From positions 1 through 64,000 of the forward strand of contig BPJD01000003.1 of NCBI GenBank assembly GCA_026004435.1: a stretch of 64,000 nt of DNA, written 5' to 3'. Below the pieces are notes generated by a model that saw only the letters and a program-made list of their open reading frames with translations, was not told the origin of the DNA and made no database searches. This DNA is from Patescibacteria group bacterium (GTDB lineage: Bacteria > Patescibacteriota > Microgenomatia > UBA1406 > GWC2-37-13). Made by a program: the position numbers and the translations under genes. Shown one piece after another: positions 53,023 to 61,704 of the stretch (position 1 is its first letter; each line of letters opens with the position of its first letter).

Positions 53023-54380
53023 TTTTTAAAACCTGACTTAATAACATTAAAAAACTTTGTCTCCTGCTCAAAAGCATATAGAGTCTGCAGCAGTTTCAGC
53101 TCCTGTAAATAATTGCCAATAAGCTGTAAACTTGTTGGTAAATTGTTTTTATCTAATCCTGTTGGAAATGAGACTGCAGGCAATCCTGCAATTGCCGCTG
53201 GTTCATTAAACTTATCTATTAGCTCGCCGAAAAACGGATACTTTTCAAACTCACCCAATTTTAAGGCTGTAGTTGGCACAACTGGAGCTAAAATTAAGTC
53301 AACATCATGAAATACTTTAACAAAATCAGCCTTAATTTTATCTCTTAATTTTTGCGCTTGTTGATAAAACGCAGAATAATAACCAGCAGATAAAACAAAG
53401 TTGCCTAACATTATTCTTTTTTTTGCTTCAAAACCAAAATAACTTTTGTTATTGCCAAATCTTATACCGTCAAATCTGGCTAAGTTTGAAGCAACCTCAG
53501 CCCGTTGTATTATAGTATAAACCGAGATTGCATACTCTGGAGAAATTAGCTTAATCTTTTTAAATTTATATCCGAGTTTTTTAAAAACCTGCTTTGTTTT
53601 TTCAAAGCCGTCTATTGTTTCTTTTTGTACCTCATTAAAGTATTCCTCTGGTATGCCAATGGTTAAAGGTTCTCTGTCGGATAGTTTAGACAAATAGTCT
53701 TCTGCTGGCTTATCAATTGTTGTTGCATCTTTGTTGTCTTTGCCTGCAAGAATGCTTAATAGATAAGCGCTGTCTTCAGTGTTGAGAGTAATAGGACCTG
53801 GACAATCAAATGATGATGCCATTGCAATCAAGCCAAATCTTGAGACTCTGCCGTAGGTTGGCTTAAATCCTATAACACCGCACCAGCCTGCTGGTTGCCT
53901 AATTGAACCAGCTGTCTCTGACCCTATTGCCGCAGGAGCAAGATAAGAGGAAACAACTGCTGCTGAACCTCCAGATGACCCTCCTGGTATATGGCTTAGA
54001 TTCCAAGGGTTTTTAGTTGCACCGTAATCAGAGGTTTCAGTTGATGACCCATGAGCCCAAGCGTCCATATTGGTTTTGCCAATAATTGAAAATCCATTGG
54101 TTAGTAATCTGTCAACAACTTCAGCGTTATAATTAGGCACAAAGTTGTCAAGCACCTTAGAAGATGCTGTTGTTCTTATTCCATTAGTGCAAAAATTATC
54201 CTTTACTGCTATGGGAAGTTTGCCATCATTATTGTTGCAGACAGTAACATAACCATTGATTTGTCTATCATATTTTTTAATTCTCTCAAGGAAATAGTTG
54301 AATACTTCTTTAGCTGATATTTTTTTAGCAGTTATTAATCTCTTTAACTGTAATACTCCAAACCCCAACAGTTCTGACAT
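53013..54380 (-). CDS. gatA: Asp/Glu-tRNA amidotransferase subunit A
   Basis: The amidase that makes ammonia from glutamine has 455 residues. The Ser-Ser-Lys triad is visible: Lys 60 in IAVKDNFCT, Ser 135 in PGGSSGGSAA and Ser 159 in SETAGSIRQPA. It lies 9 nt after gatC and overlaps gatB by 10 nt. Confidence 0.97.
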   Translation of the reverse strand: MSELLGFGVLQLKRLITAKKISAKEVFNYFLERIKKYDRQINGYVTVCNNNDGKLPIAVKDNFCTNGIRTTASSKVLDNFVPNYNAEVVDRLLTNGFSIIGKTNMDAWAHGSSTETSDYGATKNPWNLSHIPGGSSGGSAAVVSSYLAPAAIGSETAGSIRQPAGWCGVIGFKPTYGRVSRFGLIAMASSFDCPGPITLNTEDSAYLLSILAGKDNKDATTIDKPAEDYLSKLSDREPLTIGIPEEYFNEVQKETIDGFEKTKQVFKKLGYKFKKIKLISPEYAISVYTIIQRAEVASNLARFDGIRFGNNKSYFGFEAKKRIMLGNFVLSAGYYSAFYQQAQKLRDKIKADFVKVFHDVDLILAPVVPTTALKLGEFEKYPFFGELIDKFNEPAAIAGLPAVSFPTGLDKNNLPTSLQLIGNYLQELKLLQTLYAFEQETKFFNVIKSGFKKWK

Positions 54381-54389
54381 ATTATTAAA

Positions 54390-54695
54390 TCAAAGAATTC
54401 TGTCAACTTCAAAATAATTATTAATAAATGATCTGGCGTTTTTAAACAGTTTCTTTTTATCAAAGTTTAATGGATTAACCTGACCATCTTTAAACATACA
54501 GTTGCTGACTAGTTCTATATTGACTGAATCTAAATCCTTAAAATTAAAACTCTGAATATTGGCAACAAAGTCAAGCGTGCTTGTCAAGTGTTTTTCAAGT
54601 CTTTGTTTTTCTTTATCTGACAACTTAAGTTTTGATAACTGAGCCAAATAATCTACATCAATTTTTACTTTTTTTGACTTTGCTTTTGGATCCAT
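54390..54695 (-). CDS. gatC: Asp/Glu-tRNA amidotransferase subunit C
   Basis: The protein has 101 residues. The family N-terminus is VDYLAQLSKLKLSDKEKQRL, with LDFVANIQSFNFKDLD in the middle. It wraps around GatA and stabilises the GatAB complex. The ATG at 54695 lies 31 nt inside the end of polX, an unusually long overlap for this operon. Confidence 0.9.
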   Translation of the reverse strand: MDPKAKSKKVKIDVDYLAQLSKLKLSDKEKQRLEKHLTSTLDFVANIQSFNFKDLDSVNIELVSNCMFKDGQVNPLNFDKKKLFKNARSFINNYFEVDRIL

Positions 54696-56485
54696 AACTC
54701 TATTTTATCTAAAGAGTTTGTATTTACAACATCATCTTTTGTCAGCCAACCTTTTCTTGCTGTGTCAACACCGTATGCAATTAGATCTAAGCTGTCTGCA
54801 TTGTGAGAATCTGTGTTAATGATAAACTTAACTCCGAAAGTTTTATACATCTTGATTAACTCATACGGCAGATCTAGTCTTTCCGGACTTGAGTTAATCT
54901 CAACAGCTATATTTTTTTCTTTACAGAATTTAAAGATCTTTTGCCAGTCAGCACTAATAGCAGGTCGTTTGTTGATCAACCTTGCTGTAGGATGACCAAA
55001 GACACAAACCTTAGGGTAGTTTAACGCTCTAAGAATTCTTTGTGTCATTTTGGTTTTATCTAGATCAAATGATGAATGAATAGATACTATAATATAATCC
55101 AAATACTTAAGGCACTCATCAGTTATAGGTAAACTGCCGTCTGGTAAGATATCGCATTCTAGTCCTATAAAAACATTAAACTGTTCGAGTTTTTTTGAGT
55201 AAATTATTTGATCATAATATTTTTTTCTCTCTGCTAAAATTTTTTGAACACTTTGTTTTAGACTGTATTTAGGATTGTGATCAGCAATACCTATGTAGCT
55301 ATAACCTAATGCTTTGGCTTTTTCAATCAGCTCATTTAAATCTGAACTTCCTAGATCATAATGAGTTTGGGTATCAAAACTACTGTGAATATGAAGATCT
55401 CCTTTTATATCTGACAGCTTAATTAATTTAGGTAGTTTACCCTTTTTGGCTAACTCAACCTCATCATTGCCTTCTCTAAGTTCTGGAGGAATATATCTAA
55501 GTCCTAAAAACTCATAAAGCTCCTTTTCTGAACTGAAACTTATTTCCTGTTTATCTGATACTGATTTTAATCCGTATTCAGATAATGAGTAGCCTAAATT
55601 TAAAGCATACTCTCTTAAGGCTATATTATGCAGTTTACTGCCTGTAAAGTACTGCAGCATTGAACCATATCTGCTTTTATCTATAACCCTTAAATCAACT
55701 CTAATATTGTTTTTAACTATAATACTTGCTTTGTTGCTTCCTGCATTCTCAATTTTTATTTTATCCGGATACTCTAAAAATCTGTCAATAACTGCTTTGC
55801 TGTTGTCTGTTGCAACAGCAATATCTATATCACCTACCGTTTCACACCTTCTTCTAATTGAACCCAAAACATTTATTTTTAAGATGTCTTGATTTTGAGA
55901 TACCCAATCAATAATTGATTTAGCTATATTATCTGCCAGATAAAGCAAAATTCTGCTTTGCATTTTATAACTTAAGTAGTTTTCCAATGCTTTAATTAAA
56001 GACTCCTCTGATTTTTTTCCAAAACCTTCTAAATTCTGAATTTTACCTGCTTTAGCAACGTTTAATAAATCCTCATAAACAGTTTCAGGATTAAATAATT
56101 TAAAGGTTTCAACCAATTTATAGGCTTTTTTTGGCCCAACCGACCTTACCTGTGTTAAGTAAAAAACTGTTATAGGAATCTCAGACAAGATCTCAGCCAT
56201 TTCCTGACTATATCCATTTTTACAGTACTCAATAAGCTTTTGTTTGATTATTTTGCCAATATTTTCTATCTGAAAATCTTCGTTATTAACAATAAGATTA
56301 TAGATCTCAACCGGGTATGCTTCTAAAGCATCTGCCGCATTTTTATAAGCAATTATCCTAAAATAATCCTGTTTTTTAAGCTCCAGACTGTAGGCAATAT
56401 ATCTTAACAGATCAGCTAATTCTTTATTGGATTTGCCAAATAGATACTTTTGTTTGTAATACTCAACATCAAAGTTTTTATTCAT
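54665..56485 (-). CDS. polX: Family X DNA polymerase with PHP domain
   Basis: The protein has 606 residues. The N-terminal 8-kDa-like domain with HhH motifs (LTQVRSVGPKKAYKLVETF, NLEGFGKKSEESLI) precedes the nucleotidyltransferase palm with VLGSIRRRCETVGDIDIAVA (about 206-225). The C-terminal PHP nuclease has KGDLHIHSSFD (about 361-371) and INTDSHNAD. It fills short gaps in base-excision repair. A TATAAT lies 9 nt before the ATG; it is the first gene of the polX-gatCAB-dnaE unit. Confidence 0.94.
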   Translation of the reverse strand: MNKNFDVEYYKQKYLFGKSNKELADLLRYIAYSLELKKQDYFRIIAYKNAADALEAYPVEIYNLIVNNEDFQIENIGKIIKQKLIEYCKNGYSQEMAEILSEIPITVFYLTQVRSVGPKKAYKLVETFKLFNPETVYEDLLNVAKAGKIQNLEGFGKKSEESLIKALENYLSYKMQSRILLYLADNIAKSIIDWVSQNQDILKINVLGSIRRRCETVGDIDIAVATDNSKAVIDRFLEYPDKIKIENAGSNKASIIVKNNIRVDLRVIDKSRYGSMLQYFTGSKLHNIALREYALNLGYSLSEYGLKSVSDKQEISFSSEKELYEFLGLRYIPPELREGNDEVELAKKGKLPKLIKLSDIKGDLHIHSSFDTQTHYDLGSSDLNELIEKAKALGYSYIGIADHNPKYSLKQSVQKILAERKKYYDQIIYSKKLEQFNVFIGLECDILPDGSLPITDECLKYLDYIIVSIHSSFDLDKTKMTQRILRALNYPKVCVFGHPTARLINKRPAISADWQKIFKFCKEKNIAVEINSSPERLDLPYELIKMYKTFGVKFIINTDSHNADSLDLIAYGVDTARKGWLTKDDVVNTNSLDKIELWIQKQSQKK

Positions 56486-56494
56486 ATTAACTAA

Positions 56495-56500
56495 ATTATA
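56495..56500 (-). promoter_or_regulatory. TATAAT box for the polX-gatCAB-dnaE operon
   Basis: A perfect TATAAT lies 9 nt upstream of ATG 56485 on the minus strand; no -35 is obvious. Confidence 0.45.
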
Positions 56501-56524
56501 ATAGAAGAAACAACAGCTAAGAAG

Positions 56525-57127
56525 TTAATTCTGCGGAATTGTTAGTTTTTGGCCGGCAAATAATAGATCAGGATTTCTTAAATTATTTGCCTGAGCAATT
56601 TTTGACCACATAAAGCCGTCGCCATAAACCTCTTCTGCTATTTTCCATAGATAATCTCCTCTTTTTACTGTATACTCTTTGACTACCTCTTTTCTTTGAT
56701 TAGTCTCTTTAGTTGAGATCTTATCTGCGGTTGGTTCTCTATTTGGTACATTTTGAGGAATGCTTAATTTCTGACCAGCAAAGAGCAAATTAGGGTTGCT
56801 TAATTTATTTGCTTGAGCAAGATCTACAGCATTATATCCTGATCCATAAATCTTTTCGGCAATTTTCCAAAGATTGTCGCCTCTTTGTACAACATACTCA
56901 GTTACTGTGTTTTCTGCAGTCTCTTGTTGTTCTGCCTCTTGCTGAACAGACTCATTTACTGCATTTTCAGCTTCTTGACTTGAGTTTGCATTATTGTAGT
57001 AATTATATAGGACACCAACAGTTATAATTAAAATAAGCAGTCCAGTGATTATATATGTTAAGTTTTCTGATATGAATTTTTTAAGCTCATTTAGTTTTGA
57101 TTTTATATCAGATTGTTTATTGTCCAT
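56525..57127 (-). CDS. Membrane-anchored protein with two LysM domains
   Basis: The protein has 200 residues. One membrane span (LTYIITGLLILIITVGVLY) at about 19-37 is followed by a Glu/Gln/Asn-rich linker and two LysM domains, at about 80-125 (YVVQRGDNLWKIAEKIYGSG) and 151-199 (YTVKRGDYLWKIAEEVYGDG). They are nearly identical and both end FAGQKLSIPQ or FAGQKLTIPQ. LysM binds peptidoglycan, so the protein links membrane and wall. There is no catalytic domain. It has its own consensus promoter. Confidence 0.92.
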   Translation of the reverse strand: MDNKQSDIKSKLNELKKFISENLTYIITGLLILIITVGVLYNYYNNANSSQEAENAVNESVQQEAEQQETAENTVTEYVVQRGDNLWKIAEKIYGSGYNAVDLAQANKLSNPNLLFAGQKLSIPQNVPNREPTADKISTKETNQRKEVVKEYTVKRGDYLWKIAEEVYGDGFMWSKIAQANNLRNPDLLFAGQKLTIPQN

Positions 57128-57158
57128 ATATTTACATTAACTTAAATTATTATGAGTT

Positions 57159-57187
57159 AATATAACAAAGATTATAGTATATGTCAA
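57159..57187 (-). promoter_or_regulatory. Consensus sigma70 promoter of the LysM gene
   Basis: On the minus strand there is a perfect TTGACA (57182-57187), a 17-nt spacer and TATATT (57159-57164). The transcription start would be about 25 nt before ATG 57127. The hexamers are the same as for hsp20. Confidence 0.78.
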
Positions 57188-57590
57188 CAAGATATTTATT
57201 CTCAAAAACATAAATTTTTTAATGATACAAATTTATTTAATAGCTGAGAAAATTTTTTAAGACTGACAAGACAATAATTAAGCCTAAATTTTAATAATAC
57301 TAAAAGAAAATAGAGCAAATTAGGTTATTATTAATCCAATAAAAATATTAATCTTGTCTAGTTAACTAATAATTTCGCAAATCTTTACCATTTAATTAAA
57401 TCTTCTCTGTTCAGTTGATTATCCAACTGAACATCAAGCAGAACTGTATGTTTCAGCTTAGAGACTAATCTATGTTTATAAGATTTCTCATATTAAGCTA
57501 CTCTATAACTATGAAACTTTACTTTAGGCAGTTAAATGAATAAGCTTTACAATATTACTAAAGATTCTTTTCGTTTGATTTATTAATAAG
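57188..57590. other. AT-rich gap between the LysM promoter and tRNA-Thr; one hairpin
   Basis: No reading frame stands out. The only notable element is a perfect 9-bp inverted repeat GTTCAGTTG, 6-nt loop, CAACTGAAC at 57409-57432 without a U-tract. It could be a transcript end for the tRNA-Thr unit or an operator. I see no further RNA gene. Confidence 0.5.
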
Positions 57591-57662
57591 AGCCGATGAG
57601 AGGACTCGAACCTCCAACCTCTCCCTTACGAAGGGATTGCTCTACCGTTGAGCTACATCGGC
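57591..57662 (-). tRNA. tRNA-Thr (anticodon CGT)
   Basis: Acceptor GCCGATG pairs with CATCGGC, with discriminator U. The D arm is GCTC/GAGC, the anticodon loop TTCGTAA, and the T loop TTCGAGT lies between GGAGG-type and CCTCT strands. CCA is not encoded. It reads ACG. It begins 5 nt after the stop of the Ig-like gene, so it is probably cut from that transcript. Confidence 0.95.
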
Positions 57663-57667
57663 AAACT

Positions 57668-58384
57668 TTAGGGCTGTTCTTTTAATATAGAGACCTCGGC
57701 TGTTGCACTGTTTCCAGCTGAGTCAACTGCCCTGATTATAATTTTATTTTCACCTTCTGTTAAAAAATACCTATGTTCAAAGCTAAGATCAGGCAAAACA
57801 ACTATTGGCTGCGAGTTAATAAATAAATCTGATTTTTCAGACAGCTTGCCTTTGATTACGACGAAATCAAGCACAGTTGAGTTAGGAAGATCTTCAAGTT
57901 CAATCTCTGGCTGTTTGCTATCATAAACTATACTGTAAATTTTACTTTTCTTTTCCTCTTTACCTGATTTAAGAACAAAATACACTGAGTTTTCCCCTTC
58001 TGTTAATCCGGAAATTATAAACTCTGCTGTTGTTATATCAGACAACTTAAGCTCATCTACTTTTTCATCGTTCAAATAAACCTCAGCCGCGTCTGCATTT
58101 TCTGCTCTTAGAACTGCTTTTATTTTTGCTGAGTTTGTTGCAGAAGCCAGATCAACTGAGTTTATTAATATCTCTGGTTTTATCTCTGCCTGTGGACTTA
58201 TTGTTGTTTCTGTATCTGCAACAAAGTATTTGCTGGCTGAAGACAAAACAAATATAAAGAACTTTAATCCCAAGTAAAATGTTAAAATAATTAGTCCAAC
58301 TCCAATTGCTAATTTTAACCATAAATTCTTCTTATCTGATTTTTTTGACTTTCTAACGAAATTAGATTTATTTGCAATTCGCAT
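57668..58384 (-). CDS. Membrane-anchored Ig-like domain protein
   Basis: The protein has 238 residues. A basic N-terminus (KSKKSDKKNLWLK) and one membrane span (about 25-50) are followed by two Ig-like repeats with the same ending: GLTEGENSVYFVLKSGKEEK and FLTEGENKIIIRAVDSAGNS, the pattern of glucodextranase-B/Big-type domains. It should display adhesive or structural domains outside the cell. A TATAAT lies 6 nt before the ATG. It stands between two tRNA genes on the same strand. Confidence 0.8.
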   Translation of the reverse strand: MRIANKSNFVRKSKKSDKKNLWLKLAIGVGLIILTFYLGLKFFIFVLSSASKYFVADTETTISPQAEIKPEILINSVDLASATNSAKIKAVLRAENADAAEVYLNDEKVDELKLSDITTAEFIISGLTEGENSVYFVLKSGKEEKKSKIYSIVYDSKQPEIELEDLPNSTVLDFVVIKGKLSEKSDLFINSQPIVVLPDLSFEHRYFLTEGENKIIIRAVDSAGNSATAEVSILKEQP

Positions 58385-58390
58385 TAATAT

Positions 58391-58396
58391 ATTATA
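58391..58396 (-). promoter_or_regulatory. TATAAT box for the Ig-like gene (leaderless)
   Basis: A perfect TATAAT lies 6 nt upstream of ATG 58384 on the minus strand. Confidence 0.5.
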
Positions 58397-58463
58397 TCTA
58401 ATTCCTAAAGTTAAGGCTATTAAAGATTGTCCAGCAGTTGATTAACTAAGAGGCTATTGCTTG

Positions 58464-58537
58464 TGACGCGTACGGGATTCGAACCCGTGATCTCCACCTT
58501 GAAAGGGTGGCGTCTTAGGCCGCTAGACGAACGCGCC
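58464..58537 (-). tRNA. tRNA-Glu (anticodon TTC)
   Basis: Acceptor GGCGCGT pairs with ACGCGTC (one G-U pair). The anticodon loop CTTTCAA sits on a CCACC/GGTGG stem; the T arm ACGGG/CCCGT has loop TTCGAAT. CCA is not encoded. A TATAAT lies about 23 nt upstream on the minus strand. Confidence 0.95.
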
Positions 58538-58561
58538 AATCTTAATCTTTTTCATTATTAA

Positions 58562-59731
58562 TTATATCAAATTAGTTTTTAATTTAAGCAGATTTAAAAA
58601 TACAGCCAGATAAAACAAAACAAAAACATTAAACATTACATTATCAACAAAACTATAAAGATAAAGATAAGTTAGAATATCTGGTTTATTATAAAATCTA
58701 AACAGTTCAACCAACATTAATAAAAACAAAATTAAACCTATAATGCCAGAAGCTGCAGCTACTGTTAAGTAAACATTGTGGAAGTATGACTTGGCGTTAT
58801 AAACAGGTTTTAAATCAGCTACCTCTGGATAATAGCTTTCAGATTTATAATTTCCAATAAAATTAAAGCCAACACCAAAAATAGGATTGTTTTTAAATAA
58901 ACTAAAGGCTTGATAAGAATCAGTTAATCTTGAAGTAATTGTATCTGATCGCAATAGTTGGCCTGCGATTTGTTTGTTTAATGAAAAAAATATTAATGCA
59001 GTTGCTGCAACTGCAATTACAAGTAAAACTTTTAGTTTTGCAGAAATTATTTTGTTAAAAAGCAAACTTGCTGAGTAAAATACAATACCTGCTCTAGCAA
59101 ATGTTGCTACTGAACTAATTGAGAATATTAAAAATAACAACCTCCAATTAAGATACAGGCTAAAAAAAGCAAATAAAACAAAGATATTATTAGCCAGATA
59201 AGTATCTAAGTAAACACTAAACAATCTATAGAAATGCGGATCCCAACCTTGATGCTGGAGATTTCTTAAATTCGGGTACCAAATTAACTGTACTGCGGCA
59301 AAAATAATCTGCAGATAAAAAGCAAGCTTTATTGCAGAATACACTTGTTGTTTAACCAAATATTTTTGTTGAAAAAATATCAACAACAAAGGAAACAGTA
59401 AAAAAAACACAGTGATTCTAATCAGATACAAAAACGCAATTATGACTGAGCTTGTATCATACTTAACTGTTTGAAAAATAAAGTTAAACCAAAGATAAAG
59501 CAAAAATAGAAGTAAAAATTTGAACTTTAAAAGGTTTTTAATAACATTTTGCCTGAGACTTAAAAAAATAAGTAATACAAAACAATATAATACAAACTCA
59601 AATATTGTAAATCTTATTGAGTTGTTTAACACAACTCGAGAAACTAAACCTAAGTTGGCTAAAAACAAACTCAAATAAAAAGAAATTAAACTAAAATCAA
59701 AAAGTAGTTTTTTAAGTATTTTGTTTGGCAT
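58562..59731 (-). CDS. O-antigen ligase/polymerase-like membrane protein (Wzy_C)
   Basis: The protein has 389 residues with about ten membrane spans. The periplasmic loop and family region have SDTITSRLTDSYQAFSLFKN, NPIFGVGFNFIG and YFHNVYLTVAAASGIIGLI; the Wzy_C pattern includes a conserved G-x-G-x-x and a His in the HN motif. It would join or polymerise glycan units on a lipid carrier at the outer face. It overlaps the upstream glycosyltransferase by 20 nt, so they act in one surface-glycan step. Confidence 0.83.
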   Translation of the reverse strand: MPNKILKKLLFDFSLISFYLSLFLANLGLVSRVVLNNSIRFTIFEFVLYCFVLLIFLSLRQNVIKNLLKFKFLLLFLLYLWFNFIFQTVKYDTSSVIIAFLYLIRITVFFLLFPLLLIFFQQKYLVKQQVYSAIKLAFYLQIIFAAVQLIWYPNLRNLQHQGWDPHFYRLFSVYLDTYLANNIFVLFAFFSLYLNWRLLFLIFSISSVATFARAGIVFYSASLLFNKIISAKLKVLLVIAVAATALIFFSLNKQIAGQLLRSDTITSRLTDSYQAFSLFKNNPIFGVGFNFIGNYKSESYYPEVADLKPVYNAKSYFHNVYLTVAAASGIIGLILFLLMLVELFRFYNKPDILTYLYLYSFVDNVMFNVFVLFYLAVFLNLLKLKTNLI

Positions 59732-60473
59732 AAGCTTTTGATCTGGCTAAAAATGAGTGAAAAGACATCATAAATGAATAAATAAACCCTTCTGCTCTAT
59801 CTAAAAAACCCAATAAAATAAAAAAACTATAGATAAATTTCAAGACAGGCACAATAAAAACTTCAACAGCAGTTACTTTTCTTTTCAATAGTTCTTCTGA
59901 TCTTAAGTCAGAGTAATAATTAATTTTTTCAAGAAAGTCAGTTATGTCTGTATGCGAGTAGTGAAGAATTTTGCCAGGCAGTTTTGCTGTTTTGCCAGAG
60001 GTAATATAGATCTCATGGACCTTGCCAATCCATTTGCCTGATACTTTTTTATTGACCAAACGAAGTATGCCAATAAGTCTTTGTTTTAAAGTCTCTCCGT
60101 AATTTAATTTTTTCCCTAAGAATATATCTTGCCTGCTGATGCGGTAGCCAGCCAACGAGTTATCAAGTCTGTACTTTAGCAAAACTGATTTTAATTCATC
60201 ATCTAATTTCTCATCAGCGTCAAGGTACAAAACCCAGTTGTTTTTAGCAGAGCTTAAGCCTAAATTTCTCATTTTAGAAAAGTCATTTGTCTGCAAATAA
60301 AGCAGTTTTGCGTTTTTATATGCTGTAGTTTTGTTTTTAAGATTATAAACCAATTTTTTGTCAGTGATATTGGTTGCAATAATAATTTCATCAAAGTTTT
60401 TGTTTTCCTTGATAATATTATCAATTAGACTATAATGTTTTTTGCCTAGCAAAATGATTAATGAAATTTTCAT
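59712..60473 (-). CDS. Family 2 glycosyltransferase
   Basis: The protein has 253 residues. The GT-A fold is shown by EIIIATNITDKKLV, RNLGLSSAKNNWVLYLDADE with the acidic metal site, and the later GKVHEIYI. It lacks the usual NEE start seen in the 29227 paralogue; the N-terminus is LIILLGKKHYSLIDN. The C-terminus has a hydrophobic segment (VFIVPVLKFIYSFFILLGF). Its donor sugar is unknown. A TATAAT lies 8 nt before the ATG. Confidence 0.85.
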   Translation of the reverse strand: MKISLIILLGKKHYSLIDNIIKENKNFDEIIIATNITDKKLVYNLKNKTTAYKNAKLLYLQTNDFSKMRNLGLSSAKNNWVLYLDADEKLDDELKSVLLKYRLDNSLAGYRISRQDIFLGKKLNYGETLKQRLIGILRLVNKKVSGKWIGKVHEIYITSGKTAKLPGKILHYSHTDITDFLEKINYYSDLRSEELLKRKVTAVEVFIVPVLKFIYSFFILLGFLDRAEGFIYSFMMSFHSFLARSKAYAKQNT

Positions 60474-60481
60474 TTGGTTTA

Positions 60482-60487
60482 ATTATA
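60482..60487 (-). promoter_or_regulatory. TATAAT box for the glycosyltransferase / Wzy unit (leaderless)
   Basis: A perfect TATAAT lies 8 nt upstream of ATG 60473 on the minus strand, in the 45-nt divergent gap to lepB. Confidence 0.5.
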
Positions 60488-60518
60488 ATTAAAGTTATTA
60501 TTTAATCAAATAGCTGAT

Positions 60519-61136
60519 ATGTTCAAATACATTGTGTCGCAATTTTTTTTGTTTTTAATGGACATTTTAGAGACAGTTGCATTTGTCGGTTCTATCTATT
60601 TAATAATTCATTTTTATGTGTTTACTCCTCATAGAATTCAGGGTCAGTCTATGTATCCAACCTTTAATGATGGCGAAAATATAATTACTAGCAAAATACA
60701 TTACAAGGTCTTTAATATTAGACGAGGCGATGTTGTTGTTTTTACTAGAATGGACAAGCCAGAGCATGATATGTTAATTAAACGAGTTATTGGACTGCCC
60801 GGAGATGAGATTTTAATCGAAGATGGAGAGGTTTACTTAAACGGCAAAAAATTGATTGAACCTTATATTGACAGCTACACTAATATTGACGGTTCTGGCG
60901 CTGTAATAGAGGGTGTTCCATATAAAGTCCCTGCCAACAGTGTTTTTGTTATGGGCGATAACAGACTAAACTCTCAAGATTCAAGGGTTTTTGGAGCAAT
61001 AAATATTAATACAATTGAAGGAAAAGTCGTGTTCAGATACTTTCCTCTGGATAAAATAGGAGTTGTTAAAAATGATTTCCCACAGGATCTGCAGACTTAT
61101 ATCTACAGCAATCGTTTGCAATTGTTTACTTGTTAG
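60519..61136 (+). CDS. lepB: Signal peptidase I
   Basis: The protein has 205 residues and one N-terminal membrane span (about 16-34). The catalytic Ser 44 is in GQSMYPTFNDGE and the general-base Lys 88 in MLIKRVIGLPGDE; box E is VFVMGDNRLNSQDSR. It cleaves the signal peptides of the secreted proteins seen in this window. Its 3' end overlaps the convergent ParB-like gene by 11 nt. Confidence 0.95.
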   Translation: MFKYIVSQFFLFLMDILETVAFVGSIYLIIHFYVFTPHRIQGQSMYPTFNDGENIITSKIHYKVFNIRRGDVVVFTRMDKPEHDMLIKRVIGLPGDEILIEDGEVYLNGKKLIEPYIDSYTNIDGSGAVIEGVPYKVPANSVFVMGDNRLNSQDSRVFGAININTIEGKVVFRYFPLDKIGVVKNDFPQDLQTYIYSNRLQLFTC

Positions 61137-61704
61137 CTTCTGAGTCCTGATCTAAGTCTTTTAAGTCAAATATCTTTTCCAGCTGTTTAAGCATTAGGTT
61201 TGACTCAAGCAGATTAGCCTTAAGTTCAATAACTAACTTTGTCTTTACTCTTGATTGCACAATCTTAACCATAACATTGTGGTTGAGTTTTTCCTTTATT
61301 GCTTTTTTGAGTTTCTTAAGTTTATCTTCAGAGTAGTATCTGCTATAACCTTGTTCATATATGTTATGAAGTATATTTCTGACTCTTTCCTCTGTCTGAG
61401 CAGCTGTATAGTTGTTCTTAAGTATCTCCTCGTATAGCTTGATCATATCCTGCTCATTTTTTAGTCTTGACAAAATTAGTAAATGAGTAATTGGGATAAT
61501 CTGACTATAATATCCGTCTACTATTAAGTCAGGCAGTTTTAATAACCTAACATAATGAGCCAGATATGATGTTTGAATGCCTGTAAGTTTTGATAATTTA
61601 TTGTAAGTTAAGGAGAACTGTGTTAAGGCTTGTTTAATTAATCTTCCTTTTGAAAACGGATCTTCTGTTGTTTTAATAGCAGAGACAACCTCATCGAGAT
61701 TCAT
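61126..61704 (-). CDS. ParB-like HTH protein lacking the CTPase domain
   Basis: The protein has 192 residues. The central part matches the ParB/KorB helix-turn-helix domain: LTYNKLSKLTGIQTSYLAHY, VRLLKLPDLIVDG, ITHLLILSRL and NYTAAQTEERVR. A C-terminal part (RVKTKLVIELKANLLESNL) looks like the ParB dimerisation end. The N-terminal ParB nuclease-fold/CTPase domain with its GERR motif is missing. It may be a nucleoid-occlusion or segregation factor with a different clamp mechanism, or a transcription factor. It lies directly (1 nt) after rpmA. Confidence 0.78.
   Translation of the reverse strand: MNLDEVVSAIKTTEDPFSKGRLIKQALTQFSLTYNKLSKLTGIQTSYLAHYVRLLKLPDLIVDGYYSQIIPITHLLILSRLKNEQDMIKLYEEILKNNYTAAQTEERVRNILHNIYEQGYSRYYSEDKLKKLKKAIKEKLNHNVMVKIVQSRVKTKLVIELKANLLESNLMLKQLEKIFDLKDLDQDSEANK

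Noticed and set aside
57409-57432. 9-bp hairpin as an intrinsic terminator
   Set aside because: It has no U-tract on either strand; noted only as a hairpin within the gap.
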